Shown: piece after piece, positions 30,099 to 31,951 of the stretch
Numbering within the stretch: the stretch's first letter is position 1
Layout: each line of letters opens with the position of its first letter
From: a virus
IMG/VR virus record: IMGVR_UViG_3300031601_000013
Span: 1-31,951 of that record
Direction: 5' to 3' (one strand)
Length of the DNA: 31,951 nucleotides
Translations under genes and position numbers: made by a program
Notes under the pieces: generated by a model
The model's input: the letters and a program-made list of their open reading frames with translations, nothing else
Database searches by the model: none
What the model was told of the DNA's origin: nothing

Positions 30099-30705
30099 TA
30101 TCAATCTTATTAGTTTTTATCTTTTTATCTAAAGATGAAATCATTACATCATAATTTTGTAATGGTGTCTCTTCGATACTATTAATTTTAAAATGTTGCA
30201 TAAAAATTAATTTATTCACACTAGCTTTTACTATCATATCATTAAGTATTTTAACACGTGAAGAATCTATAAATTCTATATTTTCTTCTGGGTATGTTTC
30301 ACCTTCATATATATATAAACCTAAACCAAATATCGCAATATTCTTAACCAAACATCGCATTATAGTTTTGTTAATATCAAACATTGTATAAGCCTCAACA
30401 GCCTTATCACCATTTTTAGTAGCATATGTATAAGAAATATTTTTCATAGCCTTAAAAGAACTATTCATGACTGGTAACCACATCTCATGCGTAAGGTTAT
30501 TCGCTGTTATTTCTGTATATACCATTGCTCCTATGGTACTTTCAAAGTATGGTAATCTATTTTCATTTTTAATAATTTTATATGTTGCATCAGGATATAT
30601 TTTAACAAATTCTGCCCAAGCATAACTCCATTTTAAATATGTTTTTCCCTGTAAATTCTCTGTTTTATCATTAACATTTATCTCATATAACTTTTTAAAA
30701 CTCAT
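30088..30705 (-). CDS. DUF1071 single-strand annealing protein
   Basis: 205 aa. GKTYLKWSYAWAEFVKIYPD, then ATYKIIKNENRLPYFEST, is the signature start of DUF1071 proteins, followed by GAMVYTEITANNLTHEMWLP and the conserved 'D.nKtiMRClvKNiAifGLGLYiYeGE' segment (about 118-147). These are Rad52/Sak-like annealing proteins that pair with a phage exonuclease. It overlaps the YqaJ exonuclease by ATGA, as expected of a Red-type pair. Confidence 0.85.
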   Translation of the reverse strand: MSFKKLYEINVNDKTENLQGKTYLKWSYAWAEFVKIYPDATYKIIKNENRLPYFESTIGAMVYTEITANNLTHEMWLPVMNSSFKAMKNISYTYATKNGDKAVEAYTMFDINKTIMRCLVKNIAIFGLGLYIYEGETYPEENIEFIDSSRVKILNDMIVKASVNKLIFMQHFKINSIEETPLQNYDVMISSLDKKIKTNKIDNEK

Positions 30706-31316
30706 TTTATTTTTTCCTCATAATTATTAATAATATACTGTATTTCATTATTCGATCTTTCAATAATATTTTTTATATCCTCTATTATATCTTCATCCCT
30801 ATTTATTCTAATAGAATGTCCTTTATTTTTAAAAGAAGTGTTATATATGTAGTAATCACACCACTTTCTTTCTGATATATACATAATCATCTGCATTTGA
30901 TAGATATATAATTTAGGTATCGCAGCAACACCATTCATAACCTGCTGTAAAAATAGTTTTGAATTAGGTGCTTTCACTTCTATAACGCCATCATCTTCTA
31001 TCAATCCATCTGGAGAACACCCAACAAATTTATTAAGCTCCATAAATCCAACTTGATTTACTTCTACATCATTATGATACTCATAAGATACAAGAGCTTC
31101 ACCCTCTAAATCCTTTCCCCTCTGTATATCTTTGCTATATATAGGACAAGGTATCTTTTTAGTAATACGCTCACTTGCTTTATCATATATTAATCCTGTT
31201 CTTACAATAGCATTACCCTTGTATTTAAATATATCACTAGCTGTTAACTTTCCACATCTTACACGCAACCATTCATCAGTGCCTTGCTCCATGTCACGAA
31301 TAATATAGTTACTCAT
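30702..31316 (-). CDS. YqaJ-family (lambda Exo-type) exonuclease
   Basis: 204 aa. EQGTDEWLRVRCGKLTASDI (about 10-29) is the YqaJ signature, RGKDLEGEA carries Glu71, GCSPDGLIEDDGVIEVKAPN holds Asp103, Glu113 and Lys115 of the PD-(D/E)xK site, and YQMQMIMYI holds the conserved Gln residues. It would degrade one strand of dsDNA ends, leaving a tail for the DUF1071 annealing protein encoded next. It overlaps its neighbours on both sides by ATGA. Confidence 0.92.
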   Translation of the reverse strand: MSNYIIRDMEQGTDEWLRVRCGKLTASDIFKYKGNAIVRTGLIYDKASERITKKIPCPIYSKDIQRGKDLEGEALVSYEYHNDVEVNQVGFMELNKFVGCSPDGLIEDDGVIEVKAPNSKLFLQQVMNGVAAIPKLYIYQMQMIMYISERKWCDYYIYNTSFKNKGHSIRINRDEDIIEDIKNIIERSNNEIQYIINNYEEKIK

Positions 31317-31588
31317 TTTATAGCTCCTTCCATTATCTCGATCGCTTTTGTCAAAGTTTCTTCTGTCGGCTTATTCATATACGAACTACAGCCAATCGAA
31401 TAACTAATATACACATTTTTATCGTATACCCCTTGAATTGCTTTTAGGATACTCGCACTGCTCAGATAAAAACAGTCTGACCCTATGTATTGATGTACAA
31501 GTTCACCACCTTTACCAGTCTTGAATAACTCCATATATGCTTGTATATACTTCTCTTTCAATTCTTGTATTAACTCTTTTCCTGTCAT
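31313..31588 (-). CDS. Hypothetical early protein
   Basis: 91 aa. A basic helical N-terminus (KELIQELKEKYIQAYMELFK), then a mixed part with SDCFYLSSASILKAIQGVYD. No family is recognised. AAAGGAG before the ATG is the strongest ribosome site of this operon. It overlaps the exonuclease by ATGA, so it is probably an accessory to recombination or an early takeover protein. Confidence 0.65.
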   Translation of the reverse strand: MTGKELIQELKEKYIQAYMELFKTGKGGELVHQYIGSDCFYLSSASILKAIQGVYDKNVYISYSIGCSSYMNKPTEETLTKAIEIMEGAIK

Positions 31589-31603
31589 CTCACTGCTCCT
31601 TTG

Positions 31604-31867
31604 TTAATAATCACACTTACATTTTCTAATATTCGCACCACAGTCGCACGTACATGTACATTCATCTAAATCGTGTTCACATTCACCACAAATATATTCT
31701 TCCACATCGTGTTCACCTACTGCAAATGTAAACATTGACAATTTAGAATCAATTGTCATAGCTGCGAAATTCATACCATGACAGAAAATATTTGCTTGTT
31801 GATGTGTCGTACCATCTGGAAGTTCTTTGATAATTTTATTAGTTCTATTGTCGATTATTGTTTGCAT
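31604..31867 (-). CDS. Small Cys-rich, zinc-binding candidate, first gene of the operon
   Basis: 87 aa. The C-terminal 29 residues contain eight Cys in CxxC and CxC spacing (ICGECEHDLDECTCTCDCG, then RKCKCDY), likely binding zinc or another metal. The N-terminal part is a small mixed domain (IIDNRTNKIIKELPDGTTHQ). First gene after the 31898 promoter, so expressed early. No family is recognised; a host-takeover or DNA/RNA-binding role is only a guess. Confidence 0.65.
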   Translation of the reverse strand: MQTIIDNRTNKIIKELPDGTTHQQANIFCHGMNFAAMTIDSKLSMFTFAVGEHDVEEYICGECEHDLDECTCTCDCGANIRKCKCDY

Positions 31868-31897
31868 TTTATATCTCTTTGTTAACTTGTTGATAGT

Positions 31898-31926
31898 ATT
31901 ATACTAACTCATGTAGTAAATTACAA
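31898..31926 (-). promoter_or_regulatory. Promoter of the early/recombination operon
   Basis: TTGTAA (31921-31926), a 17-bp spacer and TATAAT (31898-31903) form a strong host-type promoter. The leader of about 25 nt has no visible structure, unlike leaders A-E. AGAGAT serves as ribosome site before the ATG at 31867. Confidence 0.75.
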
Positions 31927-31951
31927 CCCCATTTAGTAAATAAATGATATT

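Overview
The window is about 32 kb of a low-GC tailed-phage genome (podovirus, T7-like virion plan). Every gene I can support is on the minus strand, so the natural reading direction runs from 31951 to 1. The phage type rests on a head-tail connector portal, a T7 gp11-like tail tube protein, gp13/gp14/gp15/gp16-like internal virion proteins and a T7-gp17-like fibre N-terminus. The internal virion proteins point to a Gram-negative host, but the host cannot be named from the sequence. The code is standard (TGA is a stop, with many ATGA and TAATG overlaps). An antirepressor-like gene and a small Cro-like gene hint at a temperate lifestyle. No integrase and no endolysin or holin is recognisable here, and the window ends inside a helicase gene, so the genome continues beyond it.

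Layout in the direction of transcription. (1) 31.9-29.2 kb: a sigma70-type promoter, two small genes, then a recombination set (YqaJ exonuclease, DUF1071 annealing protein, HTH protein, SSB-like protein, VRR-NUC nuclease) ending at a clear terminator. (2) 29.1-27.7 kb: an accessory cassette of a lipoprotein with a C-terminal membrane anchor and two multi-pass membrane proteins, with its own promoter. (3) 27.6-26.0 kb: small unknown genes. (4) 26.0-18.5 kb: small terminase, tail proteins, fibre, scaffold, portal. (5) 18.4-15.3 kb: HNH endonuclease, large terminase (frameshifted in Walker A), a second HNH endonuclease, gp13-like acetyltransferase-fold protein. (6) 15.2-7.4 kb: internal virion proteins. 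(7) 7.2-5.15 kb: major capsid and small accessory proteins. (8) 5.05-1 kb: Cro-like regulator, third HNH endonuclease, replication initiator with an embedded iteron-type origin candidate, probable helicase loader, antirepressor and a DnaB-type helicase.

The most interesting signal lies between the genes. Five leader regions look like structured 5' RNAs whose stems keep pairing while their sequences differ. Three (16.3, 18.4 and 27.0 kb) are compact folds of about 50 nt whose closing stem starts exactly 5 nt after the -10 box, so it would begin at or next to the transcript's first base. Two (4.4 and 1.9 kb) have a 5' hairpin followed by an H-type pseudoknot directly against a nearly identical Shine-Dalgarno/start segment. 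They precede the three HNH genes, the antirepressor and a small unknown gene. I do not recognise either fold as a known RNA family; possible roles are antitermination, translational control or mRNA protection.
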